Shown piece by piece: positions 6,098 to 14,155 of a stretch of 45,354 bases of DNA (position 1 is its first letter; every line of letters starts with the position of its first letter). Origin of the DNA: Bacteroidota bacterium (GTDB taxonomy: Bacteria > Bacteroidota > Bacteroidia > Flavobacteriales > Flavobacteriaceae); NCBI GenBank assembly GCA_949487855.1, contig CATAMV010000057.1, positions 1-45,354 on the forward strand, given 5' to 3'. Under the pieces are notes generated by a model, which saw only the letters and a list, made by a program, of their open reading frames with translations, did no database searches and was not told the origin of the DNA. A program made the position numbers and the translations under genes.

Positions 6098-8206
6098 TTA
6101 GTAATACTGACTACGGTTGTCTGTTACCTCAAAATTATCTTTTAGCACCTCCGTAATATTCGTTTGAATGTTTTGCTTGGCAGCGTTTGAAATAGAAGCT
6201 TTGTAACCTGCATAGTTAGATAGGTCCTTTGCTGCTGTTTTGGCTTTAAGCTTTACAAGGAACACGCCTGAGTTACCTGTAATAGGCTTAGAAATAACGT
6301 CTTTTTGCATACCAAAACCAACGCCAACAACTTTAGGCTCGTTAGAAGCACCTGCTAGCATACTTGTAAAACGGTTTACCGCTTTTGCAGAACTTATCGT
6401 TTGTTCAAATTTATCCGCAATTTCTTCTAATGAATTATAATCGTCTATTTGATCGAGTAACATGGCTTGCTTTTTTTCTTTCATAGCAAGTGATGAAACC
6501 GTTGCTTTAAGCTCATCTGGGTCAGGGAGCCCAGCCGCTTTTACTTCTTTTATTTGAACAATAATATAGCCTCCTGAAGACAATGCGAATCGCTTTACAT
6601 CTGTTGCTTTACGTTCTTCTTCGAAAGCCCAACGCACTACTTGTCGCTGTGCACCCAAAATAGGTAATGATTCATCTAAAACTTTAACGTCATTAATGTT
6701 TTTGACACTATAGCTTTTCTGAGCTGCAATTTCATTGAACCCTGAAGCTTGCACATCCAATTCAAATTGTGTAGCGTCAGTAAAGACTTGGTTACTAGTG
6801 GCTTCTGAAGGAATCAATTTTTTGGATATAGTGGCTAGTTTAACCACATCTTTTTTGTCTTGCACTTCAATAATGTGAAAACCAAACTCTGTCTCTACAA
6901 CACCAAATACACCCGTGCGATTTCCAAAAACAAAATCACTGAAAGGTGCTAACATATCTTCTCTTACAAATTCTGGTAATTCTCCACCTCTTGAAGCAGA
7001 TGGCCCGTCAGAATTTTCAAGAGCTAACTGAGCAAAATCGCCACCTCTTCTAACTTTTCTTAGCAACGCGTATGCTTCCTTTTTTGCTGTTGCCTTGGAA
7101 CGAGTTACCGTTTCTGCGGCTCTTGATGCACCATTGTACGCAATTAAAATATGGCGCGCTTTGGCTTTCCCCTGTTTAAGGCGAGAAACTACACGTGATA
7201 TATTAGTAAAACCGTCATCTTCATATGGTCCAAAAACTTCTTCTAATGGCAAGTTAAATAGCGTGTTAGCGTAGTTACCTGAAAGTTCTGCCTCGGAAAC
7301 AAAAGCGTCTTGAAAAGGAACATCTGAATTTTCGTTCACAAAACTTGATATTTCGTCTGTAGCAACATCAGCAAAAGAAGGAAAAGTTTCTTCTTGTTTT
7401 GACACTTCGTTAAATTCGACACGAGTGGTAAGCAATTCTCTTAATTCGTTTTCGATAAGCACTTTATCTTCAGGGATAGCGACCTCAATAAATTGTACAT
7501 ACTGTAAGTCTCTAGATTCTTCACGCTCATAAGTGTCAGCGTTATCGGCAATGTAGCGTTCCATATCTTTATTAGAAACCGTAACTAAACTATCTGGAAT
7601 CACATTGTAAGGAATACGCACATATTCCAAATCGATTATATCATTTTGTAAGGCGTAGCTTTGCTGCCCTTCAAAGTTAGTGGTGTTTAAGCCAGCGGAA
7701 ACCATATCAACATAATTTTCAACGCGAATGTTATTTTTTATAGATGCCTCTTGAGCTTTCCACTGTTCAAACCCTTGAGGGTTGTTTTGGCTTAAGTCTA
7801 AAATAAAATCTGTGAAGCGGTTTGGGTCAAAAGATCCGTCTTCTCCCTGGAATTGTGGGTCAGCAGAAAAATTAGGGTCATTTTCAATAAACTGTTCAAT
7901 GTGGGCTTTTCCAACATATAAGCCTAATGCATCAAAAGTTTGTTCAAAAGCTTTCGCGTTGCTAGATTGATCGAATGCGAAATTTACAGCCTGCATGGTA
8001 GTCATGCGGTAGTTACGCTCAGCAAAATCCACCTGGCGGCTAAATTCATCAATCCCAACTTCTTCCTCTCCAACAATCAAAACAGGGTCTTGACTTGTGG
8101 AGGAGTTTCCGTCAAAAACTCCAGTGAAAACAAACGCCAATAGCGCCATTCCAATAATGAAGATTAAAAAAATAGAACGTTCTCTGATTTTACTTAAAAT
8201 AGCCAT
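6098..8206 (-). CDS. PpiD/SurA-type peptidyl-prolyl cis-trans isomerase
   Basis: This is a membrane-anchored periplasmic foldase of 702 residues. A short cytoplasmic N-terminus is followed by one transmembrane helix (IFLIFIIGMALLAFVFTGVF, about residues 12-31), a SurA/PpiD-like N-terminal chaperone region, and a parvulin domain at about 345-455. The parvulin domain is marked by ARHILIAY, GGDFAQLALENSDGPSASRGGELPEF and TEFGFHIIEV. A long C-terminal region follows, as in PpiD. It is predicted to assist folding of outer membrane and secreted proteins. It is the last gene of the minus-strand envelope cluster that starts at coaX, consistent with that role. The symbol ppiD is commonly used but orthology to the E. 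coli protein is loose. Confidence 0.92.
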   Translation of the reverse strand: MAILSKIRERSIFLIFIIGMALLAFVFTGVFDGNSSTSQDPVLIVGEEEVGIDEFSRQVDFAERNYRMTTMQAVNFAFDQSSNAKAFEQTFDALGLYVGKAHIEQFIENDPNFSADPQFQGEDGSFDPNRFTDFILDLSQNNPQGFEQWKAQEASIKNNIRVENYVDMVSAGLNTTNFEGQQSYALQNDIIDLEYVRIPYNVIPDSLVTVSNKDMERYIADNADTYEREESRDLQYVQFIEVAIPEDKVLIENELRELLTTRVEFNEVSKQEETFPSFADVATDEISSFVNENSDVPFQDAFVSEAELSGNYANTLFNLPLEEVFGPYEDDGFTNISRVVSRLKQGKAKARHILIAYNGASRAAETVTRSKATAKKEAYALLRKVRRGGDFAQLALENSDGPSASRGGELPEFVREDMLAPFSDFVFGNRTGVFGVVETEFGFHIIEVQDKKDVVKLATISKKLIPSEATSNQVFTDATQFELDVQASGFNEIAAQKSYSVKNINDVKVLDESLPILGAQRQVVRWAFEEERKATDVKRFALSSGGYIIVQIKEVKAAGLPDPDELKATVSSLAMKEKKQAMLLDQIDDYNSLEEIADKFEQTISSAKAVNRFTSMLAGASNEPKVVGVGFGMQKDVISKPITGNSGVFLVKLKAKTAAKDLSNYAGYKASISNAAKQNIQTNITEVLKDNFEVTDNRSQYY

Positions 8207-8262
8207 GTTGAAAAAATTTAGACTGCATGCGAAAATACAATTAAAAAGAAGAATTTAAAACG

Positions 8263-9525
8263 CTAATTAACATAGACTTTAACTAATTCTACTTTGGTGT
8301 TTGACACTTCCAACATTTCAAAGGTATAACCAGCTATGGCAACATGTTCTCCCTCTTGAGGAATGTCGGCATTATGATGAACAATGAGCCCTCCGAGAGT
8401 TTCATAGGAATCAGAATCGGGTAAGTTTAACCTAAAACTGGCGTTGATTTCATCAATTTCTAAACGTGCAGAAAAGGTAAATGAACCGTCATCATGTGCA
8501 ACTATTACATTTGAGACGGTGTCGTGCTCATCTTCAATTTCACCAAATAATTCTTCTATGATATCTTCAAGTGTCAGCATTCCTGCAGTACCACCATACT
8601 CGTCCAAAACTACAGCAATACTGCGTCTTTTTTTGACCAATAAATTAAACACATCTTGAATACGCATGGTTTCAGGTATCCACTCCACTGCTTTGACAAT
8701 GGCGTGTAATGATTTGGGGTTCTTAAACATGTCAAAGGCATGAACGTAACCAATGATATTATCCATGCCTTGCGCATATATCAAAATTTTTGAGAATCCT
8801 GTTGAGGAAAATACATGAACCAGCTCTGATGGTTTTTCATACCTATCTACTGCAACCATTTCTGCACGGGGCACCATAACCTCCCTAGCTTTAAGGTTTG
8901 TAAAGGACAGTGCATTATGGAAGAGTTTCAATTCGGCATCACGGTCATTTTGGTTTGCTGTTTCTATGTGTTCTAATACAAAATCACCCAATTCAACCTT
9001 ACTAAATGCAATAGATTCTTCTTGTTGTGGCACATTAAAAAAACGGGAAAGAACGTTATTGGAAAAGCGTAGTATTGCCCAGCTTATAGGTTTCATCAAC
9101 TGATAAAAAACAAAGGCAGGAAGCGCAAAAAAACTTAAAAATCGATTCGCGTAAATCTGAAAAAAAACCTTTGGTAAGAATTCTGCTGTAATTAGAATAA
9201 CAGCTGTAGAAATAAGGGTTTGATAAAAAATAATATGAAGTGGAAGCGATGAGGAAGCTCCATAAAGCGGGAAGAGACGGTTAACAATCAGGTCTCCTGC
9301 AAAAATACCATACACTACTAAGGAGATATTATTGCCTACTAACATGGAAACAATAAAATGTGATGGGCTTTTGGTAATGGATTTCAAAAGCGCACTATAC
9401 CCTTTATTTTGTGATTTTTGAATCTCAAGTCGGATTTTGTTAGACGACACAAAAGCGATTTCCATTCCAGAAAAAAATGCCGACAACAAAAGGCTAATAA
9501 GTAAAACCGTTACCTCAACAGACAT
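8263..9525 (-). CDS. CNNM/CorC (hemolysin-family) membrane protein
   Basis: The 420-residue protein has the three-part CNNM/CorC architecture. An N-terminal DUF21 transmembrane domain (residues 1-190) opens with LLISLLLSAFFSGMEIAFVS. A CBS-domain pair follows (about 205-330), with VMVPRAEMVAVDRYE and AVVLDEYGGTAGMLTLEDIIEELFGEIEDEHD. A C-terminal CorC/HlyC domain (about 340-420) ends the protein. Family members are linked to Mg2+ (or Na+/Mg2+) transport; the old name 'hemolysin' is misleading. The flavobacterial gliding protein GldE has the same layout, so that alternative is possible, but the neighbours here are LptC and PpiD rather than gld genes. The gene follows the 64-residue ORF after 3 bp. 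Confidence 0.92.
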   Translation of the reverse strand: MSVEVTVLLISLLLSAFFSGMEIAFVSSNKIRLEIQKSQNKGYSALLKSITKSPSHFIVSMLVGNNISLVVYGIFAGDLIVNRLFPLYGASSSLPLHIIFYQTLISTAVILITAEFLPKVFFQIYANRFLSFFALPAFVFYQLMKPISWAILRFSNNVLSRFFNVPQQEESIAFSKVELGDFVLEHIETANQNDRDAELKLFHNALSFTNLKAREVMVPRAEMVAVDRYEKPSELVHVFSSTGFSKILIYAQGMDNIIGYVHAFDMFKNPKSLHAIVKAVEWIPETMRIQDVFNLLVKKRRSIAVVLDEYGGTAGMLTLEDIIEELFGEIEDEHDTVSNVIVAHDDGSFTFSARLEIDEINASFRLNLPDSDSYETLGGLIVHHNADIPQEGEHVAIAGYTFEMLEVSNTKVELVKVYVN

Positions 9526-9528
9526 GGT

Positions 9529-9723
9529 TTAGTTTTGCTTGCGCTTTTCTAATTTCTTCCGGTAACGCCTACGGATGTAAAACATCAAAAAAGCAACAGC
9601 TGCAATCGCAATGTCGAGTGAAGTTTGTGCATCTTCAGCTCCGAAATAATAAAATGCTCTAAACAAAAACAATCCACCAAACACCAGGTAAATTATTTCA
9701 GAAATTCGGTAAAATTTTATCAT
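9529..9723 (-). CDS. Small two-helix membrane protein
   Basis: The 64-residue product has two hydrophobic segments (residues about 8-26 and 34-49) and a highly basic tail (RRRYRKKLEKRKQN), so it is probably a small inner membrane protein with its C-terminus in the cytoplasm. No family function is known to me. Its ATG overlaps the lptC stop by 4 bp and the CNNM gene begins 3 bp after its own stop. This tight packing argues that it is a genuine, translationally coupled gene. Confidence 0.75.
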   Translation of the reverse strand: MIKFYRISEIIYLVFGGLFLFRAFYYFGAEDAQTSLDIAIAAVAFLMFYIRRRYRKKLEKRKQN

Positions 9724-10274
9724 AATTCTTCTTCTACGGCAACACTTCCAATAAGTGGCCCTGTGGTTATTTTATTAAACGACCTGCTGGCATCTAACAC
9801 TTTTGCAGCAATGTCATAATCTTTGTTTTTAAAGGTAAAGCTTTCTTCTGTAAAAACCCACTCTCGATTTACATCCCAATACAATTGAGAGGTTTGCAAA
9901 TCAGCACCTTCAGGGGTTGTAATTTGTACATTACCACGCAAATCCACCAAATTGGTACTGTTATACAAAATACCGTAATCAGCTTTTACAAAAGTCTCCA
10001 TGTTGTTTTCATCGAAAAAAACAACCTCCACGCCAACAGGAAATTCGGAATAAGGAAACGGCTGATTTGTATAATCGATATTTTTAGGTGCCTTTAGAAT
10101 AGCTACCGTTTGTGCTGAATCAGTATAAACAACTCTTATGGTATCTGCCTTACCTACAGGTAACGCATCAAATTGATTGATTAGCTTGATCTGTTCGTAA
10201 TTATTTTTACATGAAAAAACAGCTATCGCCAAAAGCGAAAAAATAAATTTTTTGAACAATGCTGACTGTTGCAT
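9720..10274 (-). CDS. lptC: LPS export ABC transporter periplasmic protein LptC
   Basis: This is a 184-residue LptC-family protein, a part of the Lpt bridge that moves lipopolysaccharide from the inner to the outer membrane. The N-terminus carries a lipoprotein-type signal (FSLLAIAVFSC, Cys22) where E. coli LptC has a transmembrane anchor, which is common in Bacteroidota. The beta-jellyroll repeats are recognisable as VEVVFFDENNMETFVKADYGILYNSTNLVDLRGNVQITTPEG and DLQTSQLYWDVNREWVFTEESFTF. It sits between the TPR protein gene (1-bp gap) and the small membrane protein gene (4-bp overlap) in the envelope operon. Confidence 0.9.
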   Translation of the reverse strand: MQQSALFKKFIFSLLAIAVFSCKNNYEQIKLINQFDALPVGKADTIRVVYTDSAQTVAILKAPKNIDYTNQPFPYSEFPVGVEVVFFDENNMETFVKADYGILYNSTNLVDLRGNVQITTPEGADLQTSQLYWDVNREWVFTEESFTFKNKDYDIAAKVLDASRSFNKITTGPLIGSVAVEEEL

Positions 10275-10275
10275 T

Positions 10276-11652
10276 TTACAGTTCAGGTACAGTTACACTA
10301 TCGTTAATCCAGCAAGAAAAACGAACGGTTTGGCCGGCATTGCCCTCTGTAAAAATATCTGTTTTACTCGGTGCTCTACCTTCGTAACTGGCAGCCATTT
10401 TAAGTGCTGTTTTCTTTACTCCTCGGTCAACAGAGGCTGCACGACGAGCAGATTTAGCTGCCAACCAATAAACTGCACGTTTTTCAAACTGTGTTGTACC
10501 ACAGCTATTTGCACTAGAAGCATAAAGGTTCGCAATTAGCATGTAGGCTTTGCCCATTGAAGGTTGATTTTTCAACGCTCTTTTAGCATACGATCGCGCT
10601 TTACTTTTCAAACCTCTAGTCTTAAATTTAACCGCAATTTTATATAAAATTGCTGCTTTGCGATACTGATCTTGCTCCAATGTTAAAGACTCTTCGTAGT
10701 ATGCCAACGCACCTTTACTATCGCCAGCTTTGTCTTTTAATAATCCTAAATAATACGCAGAGTTTGCAGAAGGATTAATTCCGTGAAGGGCTTCAACGAG
10801 CTCCACAAAAAGCGGATCGTCAGAACATTCTTTGGCATCCATTCTGCTTGCAGCACGATTTAGCCAAACGCTATTGGTTTTGTTTGCTTCGAAATTTTTA
10901 CGGTATAGCGGGATTAAGTTCTCACAGCTCGATTCTTTAGAAATCATCGCATCCAAATTACCTGCATATGTAGAAAATGCCAACACATTGGTTTCGTACA
11001 CGCGCTTATTGCGTTGCTCTCTGGATGTTACAGGCTGGCCTGCGTCTTGCTTTTTTAAAATGACATCTAGTTTTCGCGCTAAATTTGTTTGCTCTAACTC
11101 AAATTTTTCAGACACCTCTTCGTATTTAGTAAATAAATCTTCAGTAGTTAAATTGCCTTCTTTGTACAAATTATACGATGTCTTAAAAAATGTGTATAAA
11201 CGCTTTGGGCTAGTGAAACTTGCTGCATCTTGTGTAAATGCTTGATTGAAAATATCAAATGCTTCTTGAGTAGTTCCCATCTTATAATCAAAAATGGCCT
11301 GTGCTTTTGAAGAGAGAATTTTTCCAACTTCACTTGTACCTCTTTTCGTAGTGGGGAAATAGGTAATCCAGTCGTCATAAAGCGAAATGAGTTCTTGCTG
11401 ATAAACAGCCTTATCATCAGTTGCATTTTTAATTTTATGGATTAAGATGCGTTCACCATATTTGAAGGTTGCCACATTTAGTTCAGGACAAATAGTTCGA
11501 ACTTCTTTCCACGGCTGATATGCCGAATCGTAGTTTTTTACTTTTGCAAACTCTGCAAAAATGGATAGGTTTCCGGGGCATGAATTTTTATCCCCTTGTG
11601 CTATGACAGTAGTGCCAAAGCATAACATCAATAAAAATAACGTATTTCTCAT
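10276..11652 (-). CDS. Tetratricopeptide-repeat exported protein
   Basis: The 458-residue protein begins with a signal peptide (MRNTLFLLMLCFGTTVIAQ) and is largely helical. TPR-like units are clear in the C-terminal half (ANSAYYLGLLKDKAGDSKGALAYYEESLTLEQ, and AILYKIAVKFKTRGLKSKARSYAKRALKNQPSMGKAYMLIANLY). It ends with a beta-type segment (GQTVRFSCWINDSVTVPEL). It is presumably periplasmic and mediates protein contacts. It lies between the outer membrane barrel gene (8-bp gap) and lptC (1-bp gap), so a role in outer membrane biogenesis is plausible but not shown by sequence. Confidence 0.85.
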   Translation of the reverse strand: MRNTLFLLMLCFGTTVIAQGDKNSCPGNLSIFAEFAKVKNYDSAYQPWKEVRTICPELNVATFKYGERILIHKIKNATDDKAVYQQELISLYDDWITYFPTTKRGTSEVGKILSSKAQAIFDYKMGTTQEAFDIFNQAFTQDAASFTSPKRLYTFFKTSYNLYKEGNLTTEDLFTKYEEVSEKFELEQTNLARKLDVILKKQDAGQPVTSREQRNKRVYETNVLAFSTYAGNLDAMISKESSCENLIPLYRKNFEANKTNSVWLNRAASRMDAKECSDDPLFVELVEALHGINPSANSAYYLGLLKDKAGDSKGALAYYEESLTLEQDQYRKAAILYKIAVKFKTRGLKSKARSYAKRALKNQPSMGKAYMLIANLYASSANSCGTTQFEKRAVYWLAAKSARRAASVDRGVKKTALKMAASYEGRAPSKTDIFTEGNAGQTVRFSCWINDSVTVPEL

Positions 11653-11660
11653 AACTTTAA

Positions 11661-12905
11661 TTAATCGTATTTTCTTTTAATAAACCAGATATCACTGAGT
11701 GAAAAGCCCAACATGATATTTGTGTAATTTTCTTTAATCAGGCCAGCATTATTTGTTCCCATTTGACCAAGTTCTACGCCAATGTTAATTTTAGATAACA
11801 CATTTACTGGCAATCCTAATCCAAAGGTTATGCCAAAGTCTTTTACGTCTTGATTATTTAATTTCAAGCCTGTGTGTTCCCAGCGTACTCCGGCTCGATA
11901 TACCACACGGCTCAAAAAGCTTGTAAAAGAATCGTATTTTGGGATGAAGAATCCGCCAGCAGAAAAACGTGAAGATGCAACAAAATTTGCATTTGTGTTT
12001 GTTTCTAACGGATTAATTAATCCTTTTGAGGTGCTTACATAAGTCAGTCCTGCAAACCAATGCTGTGGCTTTCCTATGCCAAGGCCAAGCGTAGTTTCGG
12101 CTACAAGTCTGTTTGTAGTTGTTGCCAAATTTCCCAAATCAATTTCTTTTACTATACCAATAGTCCCATTCGTGGTAATACTAGAAATGGTTCTTGTGTT
12201 ATTGCTCTGCAATGTGGCATTGGGTGCATATGTAGCTGAAAATTGGAATGCATATTTAGAAAAAATATCTTTATTGTAATGTAATCCTAAAGTATATTGA
12301 ATTCCGCTAAGCTCGGCATACGTAAATATTTGTGTGCTATTTTGAATAACCGAGGAAGTTTGCGTGTATGTCTTTTCGTTGTAACCAAAATTATAGGCAA
12401 CACTAGCACCCAAACTCAACCCTTTGTAAGGATTAAAAGCAAGGCTTAAAAAAGTACTGTTTACCCCGCCTGTTCCGCTCAGCAGATTTCTGTATTCCAA
12501 ATCGTTATTTTCTGTAGTTGTGTTAACCCTGTATCCAAGAGCAGATTTAGGCTTAAGACCAAAACTAAATGCAACGTGTTTTGTGGGCACAGTTAGCGAT
12601 AAATAATTTAAGGCAGCGGTTGATACAGCTGCGTTTGCTTGAGAAGTCTCTTGAATTGAAGATTTATAATTTGCACCCACGCGGTATTGTACATATCGAA
12701 GCTTTCCAATAGTAGCTGGATTATCGAGACTAAATTGTGTACTGTCGGCATATGTTGTTACACCACCAATAGTATTATTTTCTGCAGTTCTAGTGGAAAC
12801 AAGCTGACCTATTCCGTAATATGAATAGGGTGAGAGGGTGGCATTTTGTGCGTTTGCGTACATACCAAAAAGCACCAATAAAATAGTAAGAAAACTAACT
12901 TTCAT
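11661..12905 (-). CDS. Putative outer membrane beta-barrel protein
   Basis: A signal peptide (MKVSFLTILLVLFGMYANAQ) is followed by about 390 residues rich in alternating aromatic/polar strands (YSYYGIGQLV, VAFSFGLKPKSALGYRV, LSLGASVAYNFGYN, YAFQFSATYAP). It ends in strand-like segments (MLGFSLSDIWF), as expected for a barrel in the outer membrane. No transport family can be assigned. The repeated pattern and length resemble the FadL-like/OmpP1 barrels common in flavobacteria. Its ATG lies 11 bp inside the 3' end of coaX, so the two are translationally linked and share the envelope operon. Confidence 0.85.
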   Translation of the reverse strand: MKVSFLTILLVLFGMYANAQNATLSPYSYYGIGQLVSTRTAENNTIGGVTTYADSTQFSLDNPATIGKLRYVQYRVGANYKSSIQETSQANAAVSTAALNYLSLTVPTKHVAFSFGLKPKSALGYRVNTTTENNDLEYRNLLSGTGGVNSTFLSLAFNPYKGLSLGASVAYNFGYNEKTYTQTSSVIQNSTQIFTYAELSGIQYTLGLHYNKDIFSKYAFQFSATYAPNATLQSNNTRTISSITTNGTIGIVKEIDLGNLATTTNRLVAETTLGLGIGKPQHWFAGLTYVSTSKGLINPLETNTNANFVASSRFSAGGFFIPKYDSFTSFLSRVVYRAGVRWEHTGLKLNNQDVKDFGITFGLGLPVNVLSKINIGVELGQMGTNNAGLIKENYTNIMLGFSLSDIWFIKRKYD

Positions 12906-13638
12906 GTAATGAATTAAACATCAGTAGGCGATATAGACCTATAAGGGTTAAATCTGTGTCGGCAAATATGGTGTTTTTTATCTTTTTATTCAAAAATTTA
13001 GCGTCCCCGCCTGTTAAAATTATGGTAAAGTTGCTGCATAAATGTGAAAAAATCTCTATTTGTGCCTTTATTTCTGCAACAACTCCAGACTCTACCCCCA
13101 ATTCCATACTTGTTGAAGTGGAAATTCCAATAGGAGGTATTTTATCTGGTGGATTTAAATGCGGTAATTTATCAGTAAACAAGTGCATTGCGTGATAACG
13201 CATTGCTCTTCCGGGCGAAATGGCACCACCTATATGATGCGCATTTTCGTCCATAAAATCATAGGTAATACAACTTCCAGCATCAATTATTAAAACCGGA
13301 GTATTAGGGAATTTTGATAACGCTCCAGCCAAAGCCGCCTTGCGGTCAATACCCAAGGAGTCCAGATTTTTATAGTCTGTTGTAAAAGGGTATTTAAATG
13401 TACTGTCTATGAAAATAATTTTGGCGTAATTAGGAAGTTTGGTAACCAACCGCCTTGATTCAGATCCATCACCACCAACCAAAATCAATTCAAAAGGATT
13501 TTCGGAGCAGAACAAGCTCCATTGATCTGCTGTCCAATGCGTACAGTTGCCCGATCTTTGCAATTCATCTGACACAAAATATCCATACTTGACATGAGTA
13601 TTGCCAACATCCAATACCAAGCATCCATTTTTTTTCAT
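12895..13638 (-). CDS. coaX: Type III pantothenate kinase
   Basis: The 247-residue protein would catalyse ATP-dependent phosphorylation of pantothenate, the first step of coenzyme A synthesis. It belongs to the ASKHA-fold CoaX family. Visible motifs are the N-terminal phosphate loop DVGNTHVKYG (Asp10), the second DAGSCITYD motif (about residue 126), GGAISPG with the metal-binding region, and LTGGDAKFL near the C-terminus. The length is typical. It heads the minus-strand cluster and overlaps the outer membrane protein gene by 11 bp. It starts back to back with the tRNA-Phe promoter region. Confidence 0.95.
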   Translation of the reverse strand: MKKNGCLVLDVGNTHVKYGYFVSDELQRSGNCTHWTADQWSLFCSENPFELILVGGDGSESRRLVTKLPNYAKIIFIDSTFKYPFTTDYKNLDSLGIDRKAALAGALSKFPNTPVLIIDAGSCITYDFMDENAHHIGGAISPGRAMRYHAMHLFTDKLPHLNPPDKIPPIGISTSTSMELGVESGVVAEIKAQIEIFSHLCSNFTIILTGGDAKFLNKKIKNTIFADTDLTLIGLYRLLMFNSLHES

Positions 13639-13672
13639 AGAGTGCTAAAGTAGAAGTTTTTTTTCAAGCTAC

Positions 13673-13702
13673 TTGCCAATTGTGGGAAAGGGGCTATATT
13701 TG
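13673..13702 (+). promoter_or_regulatory. Bacteroidota-type promoter for tRNA-Phe
   Basis: TTG at 13673-13675 and TATATTTG at 13695-13702 are separated by 19 nt, matching the Bacteroidota sigma factor consensus (TTG, about 19 nt, TAnnTTTG). The predicted transcript would begin 10-15 nt before the mature tRNA. This is the best-formed promoter in the window. Confidence 0.75.
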
Positions 13703-13721
13703 TGCCTGCAATTTTTTGCAT

Positions 13722-13794
13722 GGTACCTTAGCTCAGTTGGTAGAGCAAAGGACTGAAAATCCTTGTGTCCCTGGTTCGATTCCTGGAGGTACCA
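13722..13794 (+). tRNA. tRNA-Phe (GAA)
   Basis: A complete 73-nt cloverleaf. The acceptor strands GGTACCT and AGGTACC pair over seven bases, the D arm has GCTC/GAGC, the anticodon stem AAGGA/TCCTT encloses CTGAAAA with anticodon GAA, and the T arm contains GGTTCGATTCC. The discriminator base is A. CCA is not encoded, as is usual in this phylum. A strong promoter precedes it and an intrinsic terminator follows. Confidence 0.97.
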
Positions 13795-13795
13795 C

Positions 13796-13831
13796 AAAAA
13801 ACCCTTTCGTTTCTACGAGAGGGTTTTTTTA
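13796..13831 (+). terminator. Intrinsic terminator of tRNA-Phe
   Basis: ACCCTTTCGT and ACGAGAGGGT pair over ten positions (one T-G) around a TTCT loop and run directly into seven T residues. It is a strong terminator placed immediately after the tRNA. Confidence 0.88.
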
Positions 13832-14111
13832 TATTTTTACGTAAATAGAGTGCCTATTTTTCTGAGTGTTCATATGGTATAACACAAGTTTCCCGTTTCA
13901 TAACGGCATACATCGTCGGCTAGTTTTGTGAGCACGCTGAAAACACAAAACCACGGCTTAAGGTGGGCTACTAAAAAAATACATGCCAAAGGAACAACAT
14001 CGCTACAAATTACAAATAATGCAATAGCGAATCAAACCTGAAAAGTGAAGACTTAACGCATTATTAAAACCTTTATACCAATAGGGTTTTTTATTCCCCT
14101 ATTTTAGACGT
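13832..14111. other. Non-coding stretch with an inverted-repeat element
   Basis: No plausible gene is seen here. The stretch holds GTTTTGTG at 13923-13930 and its perfect reverse complement CACAAAAC at 13944-13951, with a 13-nt loop. These are flanked by CGGCTA and CGGCTT, and further out by GGCATA and ATGCC. The nested arrangement suggests a folded element of about 90 bp, possibly a dispersed intergenic repeat. I cannot identify it further. Confidence 0.4.
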
Positions 14112-14119
14112 TATATTTG
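14112..14119 (+). promoter_or_regulatory. -7 promoter box for the GT2 gene
   Basis: TATATTTG fits TAnnTTTG and lies 37 bp before the ATG at 14156. At the expected -33 position there is TTT instead of TTG. Its position shows that the ORF-track start at 14117 lies within the promoter and cannot be the real start. Confidence 0.5.
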
Positions 14120-14155
14120 CACGAGCCAATTTGCTTACACATAAAATGCGTCTCT

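Noticed and set aside
8263-9525. Hemolysin toxin
   Set aside because: The DUF21-CBS-CorC architecture is that of an ion transporter family; the name hemolysin is historical.
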